Source: Ancylobacter lacus
GTDB lineage: Bacteria > Pseudomonadota > Alphaproteobacteria > Rhizobiales > Xanthobacteraceae
DNA: 54,906 nt
Assembly: GCF_018390635.1 (NCBI RefSeq)
Contig: NZ_JAHBGE010000087.1
Coordinates: 1 to 54,906 of the forward strand
Reading direction: 5' to 3'
A program made the position numbers and the translations under genes. Positions 20,300 to 29,551 of the stretch are shown in pieces (within the stretch, counting starts at the first letter, position 1; each line of letters begins with the position of its first letter). Under the pieces are notes generated by a model that saw only the letters and a program-made list of their open reading frames with translations, was not told the origin of the DNA and did not search any database.

Positions 20300-20982
20300 C
20301 GCACCCGCTCCGCGTGCTGGTGGTGGACGACGAGCCGGCCATTCACCGCTTCATGGGCCCGGCGCTGGCCGCGAACGGCTATGAGGCGCTGCGCGCCGAC
20401 ACCGGGGCGGAGGCGCTGGCGCTGGCCGCCAACCGCCGCCCCGATATCGTGGTGCTCGATCTCGGCCTGCCGGACATGGACGGCAAGGAGGTGATCCGCC
20501 GGCTGCGGGCGTGGTCCGAGGTGCCGGTGCTGGTGCTCTCCGCCCGCGACCGCGAGGCGGAGAAGATCGAATCGCTCGACCTCGGCGCCGACGACTTCAT
20601 CAACAAGCCGTTCGGCATGGGCGAGCTGATGGCGCGGCTGCGCGCCGCGCCGCGCCACCGCCTGCAGAGCCGCGGCGAGACCCCGGTGCTGCGGCTCGGC
20701 GACATCGAGATCGACGTGCCGCGCCACCGCGTCAGCCGGGCCGGCGAGGAGGTGAAGCTCACCCCCAAGGAGTTCGACCTGCTCGCCTTCCTCGCCCGCC
20801 ATGCCGGCAAGGTGGTGACCCACCGCCAGATCCTGCGCGAGGTGTGGGGGCCGGCCCACGAGCACGACACCCAGTATCTGCGGGTCTATGTCGGCCAGCT
20901 CCGCGCCAAGCTGGAGCCCGACCCCGCCAGCCCCACCATCGTCATCACCGAGCCCGGTGTCGGCTACCGCACCGGCGAATGA
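20296..20982 (+). CDS. kdpE: Response regulator KdpE
   Basis: This is the OmpR/PhoB-type regulator that activates kdp transcription, 228 residues. The receiver domain has the acidic pair D11-D12, the phosphorylated D55 in VVLDLGLPDMDG, and the conserved lysine in DDFINKPFGMGEL. The C-terminal winged helix contains LTPKEFDLLAFLARHAGKVV, THRQILREVWGP and YLRVYVGQLRAKLE. Overlap with kdpD by four bases implies coupled translation. Its likely targets are the repeats upstream of the operon at 12741-12790. Confidence 0.95.
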   Translation: MTHPLRVLVVDDEPAIHRFMGPALAANGYEALRADTGAEALALAANRRPDIVVLDLGLPDMDGKEVIRRLRAWSEVPVLVLSARDREAEKIESLDLGADDFINKPFGMGELMARLRAAPRHRLQSRGETPVLRLGDIEIDVPRHRVSRAGEEVKLTPKEFDLLAFLARHAGKVVTHRQILREVWGPAHEHDTQYLRVYVGQLRAKLEPDPASPTIVITEPGVGYRTGE

Positions 20983-21097
20983 GGCCGCCCGGCGGCCGCC
21001 CCGGCCGGCCTTCCACCGGCGCGACGGCCGGCGGCGCCCCCATCCCCGGACACTGCCGCCGGTATAGGGTAGCGGTTCGCGATTCGGTGGAGTGCGG

Positions 21098-22618
21098 ATG
21101 ATGGCGAGCAGTCGAAACGGGACGGTGACACCGGCGGCGGCCGGGCGGGCGGACAGGGTGACGCGCGGGCGGACGGGGCGATGGGGCACGCGGCTGGCGC
21201 TGATGCTGGCCGTGCTCGCCGGCGCGACGGCGCCGGCCGCCGCGCAGCCGTCGCCCGCGCCGCCGGAAGCCTCGCCACCCGCCTCGCCATCGGCGCTGCC
21301 GCCGCTGCCGGCAGCGCCGGCGGGCTGGACGCTGAAGGGCGTCGTGGTGCTGAGCCGGCACGGCATGCGCGCGCCCACCCATTCGGTGCACTGCGACGGC
21401 GCGGCGGCGGACAACTGCCTCAACGCGGTGGCCGAGCAGCCCTGGCCGACGCTCGGCGTCGCCGCCGGCCACCTCACCATCTCCGGCTCGGAGCGCAGCC
21501 GCCGGCTCGCCCAGTTCTACCGCGCGCATTATGCCGGGCAGGGCCTGTTTCCGGCGGAGGGCTGCCCCGATCCCGACCGCGTCGCCTATGTCACCGACGG
21601 GGTGGAGCGCACCATCGTCACCGCCGGCGCGATGATGGACGGCATGTTCCCCGGCTGCTTCCTGCACCCGCTGAAGGTGAAGCCGGGCCTCTATCACGGC
21701 CCGAAATGCGGCTATGAGCCCGCCGCGGCGATGGCGGCCTCGCAGGCGCTGGCCGGGGGCTCCTTCGCCGCGCTGGAAGACGGCGCGCTGGCCGGCGCCA
21801 TCGCCCAGCTCGACAAGGTGCTCGGCCCGTTCCGGCCGGAAGGCTGCGCCGCCAACGGCGCGAGCGCGCCCTGCTCGCTCGCCACCTTGCCGCGCCGCGC
21901 CGAGACGCCGGGGGCGATCCGCCTCGCCTCCCCGCTCACCGAGCAGTTCCTGATGCAGTACGGCATGGGCCTGCCGGAGAACGAGGTGGCGTGGGGCCGG
22001 CTGCCGGGCGCCACCGGCCTGCCGCTCGGCGAGGCGGTGGGGGCGGTCAATCTGCTGCACGCCACCAGCGAGCGGCTGATGAACATGCCGCACTACCAGG
22101 CGGAGAAGCTCGGCTCGCCGGTGGCCGCGCCGGTGCTGAAGGCGCTGGAACAGCTCGCGGACGGCCGGGGGCCGGCCTTCACCTTCTTCTCCAGCCACGA
22201 CACGCTGATTCTCAACGCGGCGGGGCTGCTGGGGCTGAGCTGGCAGTTGCCGGGCTTCCACCCCTATCAGGTGCCGCCGGGCGGCGGCATCGCCTTCGAG
22301 CTGTGGCAGCCGCCCACCGGCGAGCCGATGCTGCGCCCGGTCTATTACGCCCAGACCCTCGACCAGCTCCGCTCCGATGCCGAATTGAGCGACGCCGCGC
22401 CGCCGAGCTCGACCCTGGTCGCCATCGAAAGCTGCACCGGCGGCAGCAACGGCTTCTGCCCGTGGTCCTCGTTCCGGGCGATGGCCGGGCGGGCGATCGA
22501 CCCGCACTGCGTCGGCCCCCGTCCGCCCAAGGCCAGGCGTGCGGCGAAGAAGGGCGGGAAACCGGAGGCCGGCGGCACGCCGGAAGAGGACGGGGCGCCG
22601 ACGGCGAAGCCGGACTGA
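21098..22618 (+). CDS. Histidine acid phosphatase (phytase/glucose-1-phosphatase-like), periplasmic
   Basis: This is a branch-2 histidine phosphatase of 506 residues. The catalytic motif SRHGMRAPTH carries the nucleophile H88, and the proton-donor motif is FFSSHDTLI with H367 and D368. A long, basic N terminus leads into a hydrophobic signal (LALMLAVLAGATAPAAAQ), so the mature enzyme is secreted to the periplasm. A Pro-rich linker precedes the catalytic domain, and a Lys/Ala/Gly-rich tail of about 45 residues follows it. Cysteine pairs suggest disulfides. I chose the ATG at 21098 because GGTGGAG lies five bases upstream; 21101 is equally possible. It lies 115 bases after kdpE and may have its own promoter. 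The substrate (phytate or sugar phosphate) is not determined. Confidence 0.85.
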   Translation: MMASSRNGTVTPAAAGRADRVTRGRTGRWGTRLALMLAVLAGATAPAAAQPSPAPPEASPPASPSALPPLPAAPAGWTLKGVVVLSRHGMRAPTHSVHCDGAAADNCLNAVAEQPWPTLGVAAGHLTISGSERSRRLAQFYRAHYAGQGLFPAEGCPDPDRVAYVTDGVERTIVTAGAMMDGMFPGCFLHPLKVKPGLYHGPKCGYEPAAAMAASQALAGGSFAALEDGALAGAIAQLDKVLGPFRPEGCAANGASAPCSLATLPRRAETPGAIRLASPLTEQFLMQYGMGLPENEVAWGRLPGATGLPLGEAVGAVNLLHATSERLMNMPHYQAEKLGSPVAAPVLKALEQLADGRGPAFTFFSSHDTLILNAAGLLGLSWQLPGFHPYQVPPGGGIAFELWQPPTGEPMLRPVYYAQTLDQLRSDAELSDAAPPSSTLVAIESCTGGSNGFCPWSSFRAMAGRAIDPHCVGPRPPKARRAAKKGGKPEAGGTPEEDGAPTAKPD

Positions 22619-22637
22619 GCCGGTCCCGCCGGGATCA

Positions 22638-22660
22638 GCCGGCCCCCGCGCGGGGCCGGC
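22638..22660. terminator. Bidirectional hairpin between convergent genes
   Basis: GCCGGCCCC at 22638-22646 and GGGGCCGGC at 22652-22660 form a perfect 9-bp stem with a 5-base loop, midway between the phosphatase stop and the GST stop. There is no T-run, so the terminator call rests on position and stem strength. Confidence 0.45.
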
Positions 22661-22668
22661 GTGAGGGC

Positions 22669-23379
22669 TCAGCGGGCGCGCTGGCCGAACAGCACGCTCT
22701 GCGCTTCCTTGTCGGTGGCGAGGTCGATCTTGCCGCGGTCCTCGGCATTCACCGCGAAGCCGCGCTTCACCGCGGGGCGGGCCAGCACCGCCTCCAGCCA
22801 GCGGGCGAAATGGGGGAATTCGGCGATGTCCTGGCCCTGGCGCTGCCACAGCTTGGCCCAGCCGACGCAGGCGATGTCGGCGATGGAATAGGCGCCGGCG
22901 AGGAATTCGCGGTCCTTCAGCCGGCCGTTCATCACGCCGTAGAGCCGGTGCACCTCGTTGGTGTAGCGGTCGATGGCGTAGGGAAGCTTCTCCGGGGCAT
23001 AGATGCGGAAATGGTGGGCCTGCCCCGCCATCGGCCCGAGCCCGGCCATCTGCCAGAACAGCCACTGGTCGACCTCGACCCGGCCGCGCTCGTCCGCGGG
23101 GTAGAACAGCCCGGTCTTGCGGCCGAGATACTGCAGGATCGCGCCCGATTCGAAGATCGAGATCGGCGCCCCGTCCGGCCCCTCCGGGTCGACGATGGCG
23201 GGCATCTTGTTGTTGGGCGAGATGGCGAGGAAGTCCGGCCTGAACTGCTCGCCGCGGGCGATGTTCACGGGGTGAACCACGTAGGGGAGCCCGCACTCCT
23301 CCAGCATGATGCTGATCTTCCAGCCATTCGGCGTCGGCCAGTAATAGAGCTCGATCGGCTGGGTCTGCAGCGGAGCCAT
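22669..23379 (-). CDS. Glutathione S-transferase family protein, YfcG/Nu-class-like
   Basis: This 236-residue cytosolic protein has an N-terminal thioredoxin fold with IELYYWPTPNGWKISIMLEE, where the TPNGWK motif matches the Nu-class (YfcG/YghU) disulfide-bond oxidoreductases, followed by ISPNNKMPAIVDPEG and the glutathione-binding FESGAILQYLGRKTGL. The C-terminal helical domain contains YTNEVHRLYGVMNGRLKDRE and SIADIACVGWAKLW. Nu-class members reduce disulfides using two glutathiones. The ATG at 23379 opens the conserved domain. It is monocistronic on the minus strand. Confidence 0.88.
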   Translation of the reverse strand: MAPLQTQPIELYYWPTPNGWKISIMLEECGLPYVVHPVNIARGEQFRPDFLAISPNNKMPAIVDPEGPDGAPISIFESGAILQYLGRKTGLFYPADERGRVEVDQWLFWQMAGLGPMAGQAHHFRIYAPEKLPYAIDRYTNEVHRLYGVMNGRLKDREFLAGAYSIADIACVGWAKLWQRQGQDIAEFPHFARWLEAVLARPAVKRGFAVNAEDRGKIDLATDKEAQSVLFGQRAR

Positions 23380-23534
23380 GGGTTGACGCCTTCCATTCGC
23401 CCGGGCGGCTGGGCTGCCCTCGTCAACCACAACAGGTAGGGCCAGCCGCAACGGCTGGCAAGCCTCCCCCGCCATCCGCCGCCCCCGCGCCCATGCCGCG
23501 CGGCGGGGCGGCGGGGCGGCGGGCCGGCCCGGCG

Positions 23535-23933
23535 TCAGCGGCGATGCAGCGCCTCGGCCTCCGGCGTCATCACCTCGGCGAAGTCCTCCATCTCGTAGAG
23601 CGGGCGAATCTCGATCTCGCTGGGGCCGGGCATGGGGTTGGGGCAGCGCTTCACCCAGTCCACCGCCTCCGCCATGTCGCGCACCTGCCAGATCCAGTAA
23701 CCCGCCACGACCTCCTTGGTCTCGGCGAAGGGGCCGTCGGTCACCACCCGGCGGTCGCCGTCGAAGGCGACGCGCCTGCCCAGCGCCGAGGGCTTCAGCC
23801 CGTCGCCCGCCAGCATGATGCCGGCCTCCATCAGCGCCGCGTTGAAGCGGCCCATCGCCTCCAGCAGCGCGCTGGAGGGCAGCACCCCCGCCTCGCTGTC
23901 GGCGGTCGCCTTCACCAGAACCATCACCCGCAT
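23535..23933 (-). CDS. YCII/DGPF-domain protein
   Basis: This 132-residue protein begins MRVMVLVKATADSEAG and contains the VTDGPFAETKEVVAGYWIWQ motif that defines the DGPF group of YCII-related proteins (YciI-like dimeric alpha-beta barrel), followed by EAVDWVKRCPNPMPG and EIRPLYEMEDF. Such proteins often sit beside ECF sigma factors, but none is found here. The enzymatic role is unknown. I chose the ATG at 23933 because the family starts there. Confidence 0.9.
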   Translation of the reverse strand: MRVMVLVKATADSEAGVLPSSALLEAMGRFNAALMEAGIMLAGDGLKPSALGRRVAFDGDRRVVTDGPFAETKEVVAGYWIWQVRDMAEAVDWVKRCPNPMPGPSEIEIRPLYEMEDFAEVMTPEAEALHRR

Positions 23934-24044
23934 CGTGCTCTCCCACATCCGCGAGGCCCCACGGCCTCTCCACGCCAAGGACGCGGGCCGCGCGGCCGAT
24001 CCGACATCGGCAGCGCCATTATATTTCCCATGGGGAAGCCGGCG

Positions 24045-24518
24045 TCAGTCCAGCTCGACCTTGAAGCCGAGATGGCGCGGCTCGAAGCCGGCGGCCTCAT
24101 AGAAGCGATGGGCCGGCAGGCGCTTGAGATGGGTGGTGAGCTGCAGCGAGCCCGCCCCCAGCCGGCGCGCCTCGGCGCGGGCGAAGGCCATCATCGCCTT
24201 GCCCACCCCCTGGCCCCGCATATCGGGCGCGACATGCACCGCCTCGGCGATGGCGAGGCAGCGGCCATGGCGCAGCAGGGCGTGCACCACGATCAGCTCG
24301 AAGGTGCCGACCACCCGGCCGCCCCGCTTGGCGACATAGAGCGTGGTGGCGTTGTTGGCGGCGATGGCGTCGAACGCCGCCTCATACTCCGCCGCGAAGG
24401 CAGGGTCGGCGCTGTCGCGCTCGCCGAACGCACGGTCGGTGGCGAGGATGGCGACGATGGCCGGCAGGTCGGCCCGGCTCGCCGGCGCGAAGGTGAGATC
24501 GGCGTCGGGAAGGGTCAC
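24045..24518 (-). CDS. GNAT-family N-acetyltransferase
   Basis: This 157-residue acetyltransferase has the acetyl-CoA-binding signature VHVAPDMRGQGVGKAMMAFA (Q/RxxGxG/A as RGQGVG) at about residues 95-115, followed by LQLTTHLKRLPAHRFYEAAG, the classic C-terminal GNAT motif in which the final tyrosine and alanine-glycine lead into GFEP. It transfers an acetyl group to an amine of unknown identity. It is alone on the minus strand, 69 bases before gatB, and may be co-transcribed with the gat genes. Confidence 0.85.
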   Translation of the reverse strand: MTLPDADLTFAPASRADLPAIVAILATDRAFGERDSADPAFAAEYEAAFDAIAANNATTLYVAKRGGRVVGTFELIVVHALLRHGRCLAIAEAVHVAPDMRGQGVGKAMMAFARAEARRLGAGSLQLTTHLKRLPAHRFYEAAGFEPRHLGFKVELD

Positions 24519-24587
24519 GCGGGTGCACCGGGGGCGAGTTGAGGGGAAGTGCGCGGCGGGCGCCGCGCCGTCCCGGGGGAGTGAGCG

Positions 24588-26087
24588 TCAGCCCGCGATG
24601 TCGAGCCGCGCCTTGAGCAGGTCGTTGACGAGCTGCGGAGCGGCCTTGCCGCCGGTCTGCTTCATCACCTGCCCGACGAACCAGCCGAGCATGGTGGGCT
24701 TGGCCTTCACCTGCGCCACCTTGTCGGGGTTGGCGGCGATGATCGCGTCCACCGCCGCCTCGATGGCGCCGGTGTCGGTGACCTGCTTCATGCCGCGGGC
24801 CTCGACGATGGCGCGGGGGTCGCCCTCCTTCTCCTCGGCGATGATGATCGCCAGCACGTCCTTGGCGATCTTGCCGGAGATGGTGCCGTCGGCGATGAGA
24901 TCGACCAGCCCGGCGATCTGCGCCGGGGTGATATGGGTCTCGTAGACCGAGAGGCCCGAGGCGTTGGCGAAGGCGGAGACGTCGCCCATCACCCAGTTCG
25001 CCACCGCCTTGGCGTCGCGCCTGACCCCGCCATGGGCGACGGCGGCCTCGTAGTAATCCGCCGTCTCCTTCTCCGCCACCAGCACGTCGGCGTCATAGGC
25101 GGAGAGGCCGTAATCGGCGATGAAGCGGGCCTTCTTCTCGTCCGGCAGCTCCGGCAGATGCGCCTTCAGCGCCTCGACGAAGGCGTCGTCGAATTCCAGC
25201 GGCAGCAGGTCGGGGTCGGGGAAATAGCGGTAGTCGTGCGCCTCCTCCTTGGAGCGCATGGAGCGGGTCTCGCCCCGGCCGGGGTCGAACAGCCGGGTCT
25301 CCTGCTCGATGACGCCGCCATCCTCCAGAATGCCGATCTGCCGGCGCGCCTCGACCTCGACCGCCTGGCCGATGAAGCGGATGGAGTTGACGTTCTTGAT
25401 CTCGCAGCGCGTGCCGAAGGGCTCGCCGGGCCGCCGCACCGAGACGTTGACGTCGGCGCGCAGGTTGCCCTTCTCCATGTCGCCGTCGCAGGTGCCGAGA
25501 TAGCGCAGGATGGTGCGCAGCTTGGTCACATAGGCCTTGGCCTCTTCCGAGGAGCGCAGGTCCGGCTTGGAGACGATCTCCATCAGCGCCACGCCCGAGC
25601 GGTTGAGGTCGACCAGCGACTGGGTCGGGCTGAGATCGTGGATCGACTTGCCGGCGTCCTGCTCGAGGTGCAGCCGCTCGATGCCGACCTCGATGCCGCC
25701 CTCCGGCAGGTCCACCTTCACCGCCCCCTCGCCGACGATGGGGCTCTTGTACTGGCTGATCTGGTAGCCCTGCGGCAGGTCGGGGTAGAAGTAGTTCTTG
25801 CGGTCGAACACCGAGCGCAGGTGGATTTCCGCCTTGAGCCCCAGCCCGGTGCGCACCGCCTGCTTCACGCATTCCTCGTTGATGACGGGCAGCATGCCGG
25901 GCATGGCGGCATCGACGAGGGAGACGTGGCTGTTCGGCGCGCCGCCGAAGGCGGTGGAGGCGCCGGAGAACAGCTTGGCGTTGGAGGTGACCTGGGCATG
26001 GATTTCCATGCCGATCACCACCTCCCAGTCGCCGGTCGCGCCCTTGATGAGCTTCTTCGGGTCGGCGGGACGGGCATACATGTTCAT
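24588..26087 (-). CDS. gatB: Asp-tRNA(Asn)/Glu-tRNA(Gln) amidotransferase subunit B
   Basis: GatB binds the misacylated tRNA and phosphorylates its side-chain carboxylate, so that GatCAB can make Gln-tRNA(Gln) or Asn-tRNA(Asn). The 499-residue protein has the GatB/GatE cradle domain ([80 protein letters not shown]) and the C-terminal YqeY-like tail domain that holds tRNA, ending [10 protein letters not shown]. Two ATGs, at 26087 and 26081, are possible starts. It is downstream of gatC and gatA on the same strand, with two other genes between. Confidence 0.97.
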   Translation of the reverse strand: MNMYARPADPKKLIKGATGDWEVVIGMEIHAQVTSNAKLFSGASTAFGGAPNSHVSLVDAAMPGMLPVINEECVKQAVRTGLGLKAEIHLRSVFDRKNYFYPDLPQGYQISQYKSPIVGEGAVKVDLPEGGIEVGIERLHLEQDAGKSIHDLSPTQSLVDLNRSGVALMEIVSKPDLRSSEEAKAYVTKLRTILRYLGTCDGDMEKGNLRADVNVSVRRPGEPFGTRCEIKNVNSIRFIGQAVEVEARRQIGILEDGGVIEQETRLFDPGRGETRSMRSKEEAHDYRYFPDPDLLPLEFDDAFVEALKAHLPELPDEKKARFIADYGLSAYDADVLVAEKETADYYEAAVAHGGVRRDAKAVANWVMGDVSAFANASGLSVYETHITPAQIAGLVDLIADGTISGKIAKDVLAIIIAEEKEGDPRAIVEARGMKQVTDTGAIEAAVDAIIAANPDKVAQVKAKPTMLGWFVGQVMKQTGGKAAPQLVNDLLKARLDIAG

Positions 26088-26209
26088 GGCGGCGGGCCTG
26101 CTGTGATCGAAGGGTCGCGCCCTTCCCTACTCCCGGGCACGGGCCGATGGCAACCGCCGGCCGGGGCGGGCGGGCCGGGGGACGGGCGGGCCGGGGGACG
26201 GCCGGCGCC

Positions 26210-26776
26210 TCAGTGGATCGACACCAGCGCGTAGGGACATTGCAGCGTCGCGGTGCCGGGGCTGTCGCGGTAGCACAGCAGGCTGCGGCTGACATCGACG
26301 ATCAGCTCGGTGCTGTCGGTGCTGCCGTCGGCCGGAGGCCGGCGCACGAACAGCATGCGGTCCGGCTCGATCGCCTTCACGATGTGGTAGTACTCGGCAT
26401 TGCCGTCCGGACGCTCCTGCAGCTCGCGCCACAGCTTGTCGCCGACATTGGTCACGGTGGCGTCGAGCAGGCGGTAGGTGTGGGTCTGCTCGTTGTAATA
26501 GGGCGTCTTGAACGCGATGGCGGTGGCGCTGCCGAGCGCGAGCGGGCGGCGCGCCCCGGTGTACAGCGCCACCACCGAGAGGCCGAGCGAGCCCAGCACC
26601 AGCATCACGAAGATGGCGAAGCCGATCCAGGGGTGGGAGGTGCGGGTGCGGGCGAGATAGACCACGCCGGCGCAGCCGATGACGAGGCAGCAAAGCGCCA
26701 CGATGCCGAGCCCGGTCTCGCTCGCGGCGCGGATGATGTCCGGCCCGTTCTGGAACAGTGCCCCCAGCCACTCCAT
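26210..26776 (-). CDS. Uncharacterised membrane protein with soluble C-terminal domain
   Basis: This 188-residue protein starts MEWLGALFQNGPDIIRAASE and has two transmembrane helices (GIVALCCLVIGCAGVVYLAR and WIGFAIFVMLVLGSLGLSVV). About 120 soluble residues follow (YYNEQTHTYRLLDATVTNVG, then HIVKAIEPDRMLFVRRPP), ending in two cysteines in a CYRDSPGTATLQCPY segment. I do not recognise the family. It lies between the chorismate-mutase-like gene and gatB on the same strand. The ATG at 26776 is preferred; an upstream extension is Arg/Gly-rich and implausible. Confidence 0.65.
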   Translation of the reverse strand: MEWLGALFQNGPDIIRAASETGLGIVALCCLVIGCAGVVYLARTRTSHPWIGFAIFVMLVLGSLGLSVVALYTGARRPLALGSATAIAFKTPYYNEQTHTYRLLDATVTNVGDKLWRELQERPDGNAEYYHIVKAIEPDRMLFVRRPPADGSTDSTELIVDVSRSLLCYRDSPGTATLQCPYALVSIH

Positions 26777-26999
26777 GGCAACGCGCCCCCGCGCGGGCGC
26801 ATCCCGCCCCCCGGGATGCCACCGGCACGGCCCCAAGAGTGCGCCTCAACGCGGCCGCCTGCAACGATCTTCCGCAGCGGCGGGGCGGCGGCGGGGCGCG
26901 GCGACCCGGCGCGGGAGGCGCGACACCATGGCGCGTGGGCAACGGGGGCCGCAGCGCGGCGCGGGAGTCCGGTGTCAACCGCCTCGTGGCGCCCCCCGC

Positions 27000-27296
27000 T
27001 CAGCCGAGCCGCTCTTCCTCATAGGCGACGACGAAGGCGATCAGCTCGCGCCACAGCCGCTCCGCCAGCTCCGGCGGCACGCCGCGAGCCTGCGCCTCGG
27101 CGCGGACCTTCTCCACCACGTCCTCGACCCGCTCCGGCAGCAGGGCGGCGAGGCCCTCCGCCCGCTTCACCGCCACCACCCGCTGCACCACGTCGAGCCG
27201 GCGCGCCAGCAGCGCGACGATCTCGGCGTCGATGGCGTCGATCTCGGCGCGGAACGGCGCCAGCGGCCGCTCCTCCTCGGGCAGCGGCCGGGCCAT
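27000..27296 (-). CDS. Chorismate mutase family protein (AroQ fold, PchB-like)
   Basis: This 98-residue all-helical protein fits the AroQ-class fold. R16 in PFRAEIDAIDAEI, R33 in LLARRLDVV and K44 in VAVKRAEG match in spacing the three basic active-site residues of E. coli chorismate mutase and of PchB (isochorismate-pyruvate lyase). The following LPERVEDVV resembles PchB's PERV rather than the RDxxRE of the E. coli mutase. It probably acts on chorismate or isochorismate; which reaction is open. Its ATG overlaps the gatA stop (TGATG read on the minus strand), so it is translationally coupled to a tRNA amidotransferase subunit, an unexpected partner. Confidence 0.78.
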   Translation of the reverse strand: MARPLPEEERPLAPFRAEIDAIDAEIVALLARRLDVVQRVVAVKRAEGLAALLPERVEDVVEKVRAEAQARGVPPELAERLWRELIAFVVAYEEERLG

Positions 27297-28777
27297 CAGG
27301 CCCACCAGCGCGCGGGAACCGGGAAGCGGCCGGCGGCCTCCTCGATGACCTGCGCGAGGGCGAACAGCGCCTCCTCGTCGAAGGGCCGGCCGATGAGCTG
27401 GAGGCCGAGCGGCAGCCCCTCGGCGGAAAGCCCGGCCGGCACCGCGATGCCCGGCAGGCCCGCCATGTTCAGCGTCACGGTGAACACGTCCTGCAGATAC
27501 ATCTCCACCGGGTCGGCGCCGGATTTCTCGCCGATGCCGAAGGCCGGCGAGGGCGTCGCCGGGGCCAGCACCGCGTCGATGCCCTCGGCGAAGGCGGCCT
27601 CGAAGTCGCGCTTGATCAGGCTGCGCACCTTCTGGGCGCGGACGTAATAGGCGTCGTAATAGCCGGCCGAGAGCACATAGGTGCCGATCATGATGCGGCG
27701 GCGCACTTCCGCGCCGAAGCCGCTGGCGCGGGTCTTCTCGTACATGTCGACGATGTCGCGCCCGGCGACGCGCTCGCCATAGCGCACGCCGTCATAGCGG
27801 GCGAGGTTGGAGGAGGCCTCGGCCAGCGCCACGATGTAATAGGCCGGCAGGGCGTATTTCGTGTGCGGCAGGCTGATCTCGACGATCTCGGCGCCGGCCT
27901 CGCGCAGCATCTGCGCGCCCTTGTCCCACAGCGCGGCGATCTCGGCGGACATGCCCTCCACCCGGTATTCGCGGGGAATGCCGATGCGCCGGCCCTTCAC
28001 CGAGGCGCCGACGGCGGCCTCGAAATCCGGCACCGGCCGGTCGGCGCAGGTGGAATCCTTGGCGTCGTAGCCGGCCATGGAGCGCAGCAGCACCGCGGCG
28101 TCGTTCACCGAGCGGGCCAGCGGCCCCGCCTGGTCCAGCGAGGAGGCGTAAGCGATGATGCCCCAGCGCGAGCAGCGGCCATAGGTCGGCTTGATGCCGA
28201 CCGTGCCGGTGAAGGCCGCCGGCTGGCGGATCGAGCCGCCGGTGTCGGTGCCGGCCGCGCCGGCGCACAGATGCGCCGCCACCGCCGCCGCCGAGCCGCC
28301 GGAGGAGCCGCCGGGCACCAGCTTCTGGGTCGAGCCGGTCTTGCGCCAGGGGTTCACCACCGGGCCGAAGGCGCTCGATTCGTTGGACGAGCCCATCGCG
28401 AACTCGTCCTGGTTCAGCTTGCCCAGCAGCACCGCGCCATCGGCCCACAGCCGCGCGGTGACGGTGGATTCATAGGGCGGCACGAAATGGGCGAGGATGC
28501 CGGAGGCGGCGGTGGTGCGCACGCCCTCGGTGGCGAACATGTCCTTCACGCCGAGCGGGATGCCCTCCAGCGGGCCGGCCTCGCCGGCGGCTAGGCGGGC
28601 GTCGCTCAGCTTCGCCATCTCCAGCGCCTTCTCGGGGGTGGCGAGGACATAGGCGTTGAGGGCGCCGGCCGCCTCGATGGCGTCGAGATAGGCCTGGGTC
28701 AGCTCAACCGCGGTGAAATGGCCGAGGGCGAGGCCCTCGCGGGCGGCGGTGAGGGTGAGGGAGGTGAGGTCGGTCAT
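27296..28777 (-). CDS. gatA: Asp-tRNA(Asn)/Glu-tRNA(Gln) amidotransferase subunit A
   Basis: GatA is the amidase-signature glutaminase that releases ammonia for GatB. The 493-residue product carries the Ser-cisSer-Lys triad: K78 in IPLGVKDMF, the cis serine S158 in [15 protein letters not shown] and the nucleophile S182 in [11 protein letters not shown]. The ATG at 28777 lies five bases after the gatC stop and opens the conserved [19 protein letters not shown] segment. The stop overlaps the start of the chorismate-mutase-like gene. The operon order gatC-gatA is standard for Alphaproteobacteria. Confidence 0.97.
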   Translation of the reverse strand: MTDLTSLTLTAAREGLALGHFTAVELTQAYLDAIEAAGALNAYVLATPEKALEMAKLSDARLAAGEAGPLEGIPLGVKDMFATEGVRTTAASGILAHFVPPYESTVTARLWADGAVLLGKLNQDEFAMGSSNESSAFGPVVNPWRKTGSTQKLVPGGSSGGSAAAVAAHLCAGAAGTDTGGSIRQPAAFTGTVGIKPTYGRCSRWGIIAYASSLDQAGPLARSVNDAAVLLRSMAGYDAKDSTCADRPVPDFEAAVGASVKGRRIGIPREYRVEGMSAEIAALWDKGAQMLREAGAEIVEISLPHTKYALPAYYIVALAEASSNLARYDGVRYGERVAGRDIVDMYEKTRASGFGAEVRRRIMIGTYVLSAGYYDAYYVRAQKVRSLIKRDFEAAFAEGIDAVLAPATPSPAFGIGEKSGADPVEMYLQDVFTVTLNMAGLPGIAVPAGLSAEGLPLGLQLIGRPFDEEALFALAQVIEEAAGRFPVPARWWA

Positions 28778-28782
28778 CGCGG

Positions 28783-29070
28783 TCACTCCACGACCTTGGG
28801 AACGGCGTAGAAGCCGTCTTCGGCCGCCGGGGCGTTGGCGAGCACCTTGTCGGCGCAGTCGCCGTCGGTGACCACGTCGGCGCGCAGCGGCAGCTTCATG
28901 GGGGTGACGCTGGTCATCGGCTCGACGCCGGTGACGTCCACTTCCGCCAGCTCGTCCACAAAGGCGAGGATGGCGTTCAGTTCGCCCTGCAGATGGGCCA
29001 CTTCCTCGTCCGTGACCGCGATGCGCGCCAGATGCGCCACCCGCCGAACCGTCGCCTGATCGACCGACAT
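28783..29070 (-). CDS. gatC: Asp-tRNA(Asn)/Glu-tRNA(Gln) amidotransferase subunit C
   Basis: GatC is the 95-residue belt subunit that wraps the GatA-GatB interface. The protein shows the family start [18 protein letters not shown], then [40 protein letters not shown] and the C-terminal [16 protein letters not shown]. It is the first gene of the gatC-gatA-PchB-like run on the minus strand; the promoter should lie in 29071-29190. Confidence 0.96.
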   Translation of the reverse strand: MSVDQATVRRVAHLARIAVTDEEVAHLQGELNAILAFVDELAEVDVTGVEPMTSVTPMKLPLRADVVTDGDCADKVLANAPAAEDGFYAVPKVVE

Positions 29071-29190
29071 CCCGTAATCCCGCCAAGCTGGACTTCAACC
29101 GGGCGCCGTATAGCAGGGCGTCGGCGCGCCCCGCAACGCAGGGCGTGCCGATCCGTGTTCATCCGGCCGGGCCGGCGGGGGAAACACCGC

Positions 29191-29487
29191 TCAGTTGGCG
29201 GCGGTCTCGAGGCACTTTCCGGCGGCCTGGGCATTGCTGCGGGCGTTGCCACGGTCGATCTTGCCGGACATGGCGAGCGACTTGGTGGTGTCCGTCACCA
29301 GCGAGCGCAGGTCGCCCGAGCCGAGCTGGCCGACCACGGAGGAATAGATCGCCTTGGCGTCCGGGCTGAGGCCGGCGGCGCAGGCATCGCCCGCGGCGCG
29401 GTTGGCCTGGGCGGCGCCCGCCGCCAGCAGGGCGGCGAGGCAGGTGGCGGCAACGGCGCCGCGGCGCAGGACGAGGGAAAGGCTCAT
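29191..29487 (-). CDS. Small secreted hypothetical protein
   Basis: This 98-residue protein has a clear signal peptide (LRRGAVAATCLAALLAAGAA, cleavage near AQA-N). The mature part of about 70 residues contains two cysteines (DACAAGLS and AGKCLETAAN) placed to form one disulfide, and otherwise helical, Ser/Ala-rich sequence. A GGGAG lies before the ATG. I do not recognise a family with known function; periplasmic proteins like this are common in Hyphomicrobiales. Confidence 0.75.
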   Translation of the reverse strand: MSLSLVLRRGAVAATCLAALLAAGAAQANRAAGDACAAGLSPDAKAIYSSVVGQLGSGDLRSLVTDTTKSLAMSGKIDRGNARSNAQAAGKCLETAAN

Positions 29488-29551
29488 GGGGTAACTCCCT
29501 GGAAACAGGTATTTTTGGAACGCGTCGTGTAGGGTGTCGAAGGCGGGATCG

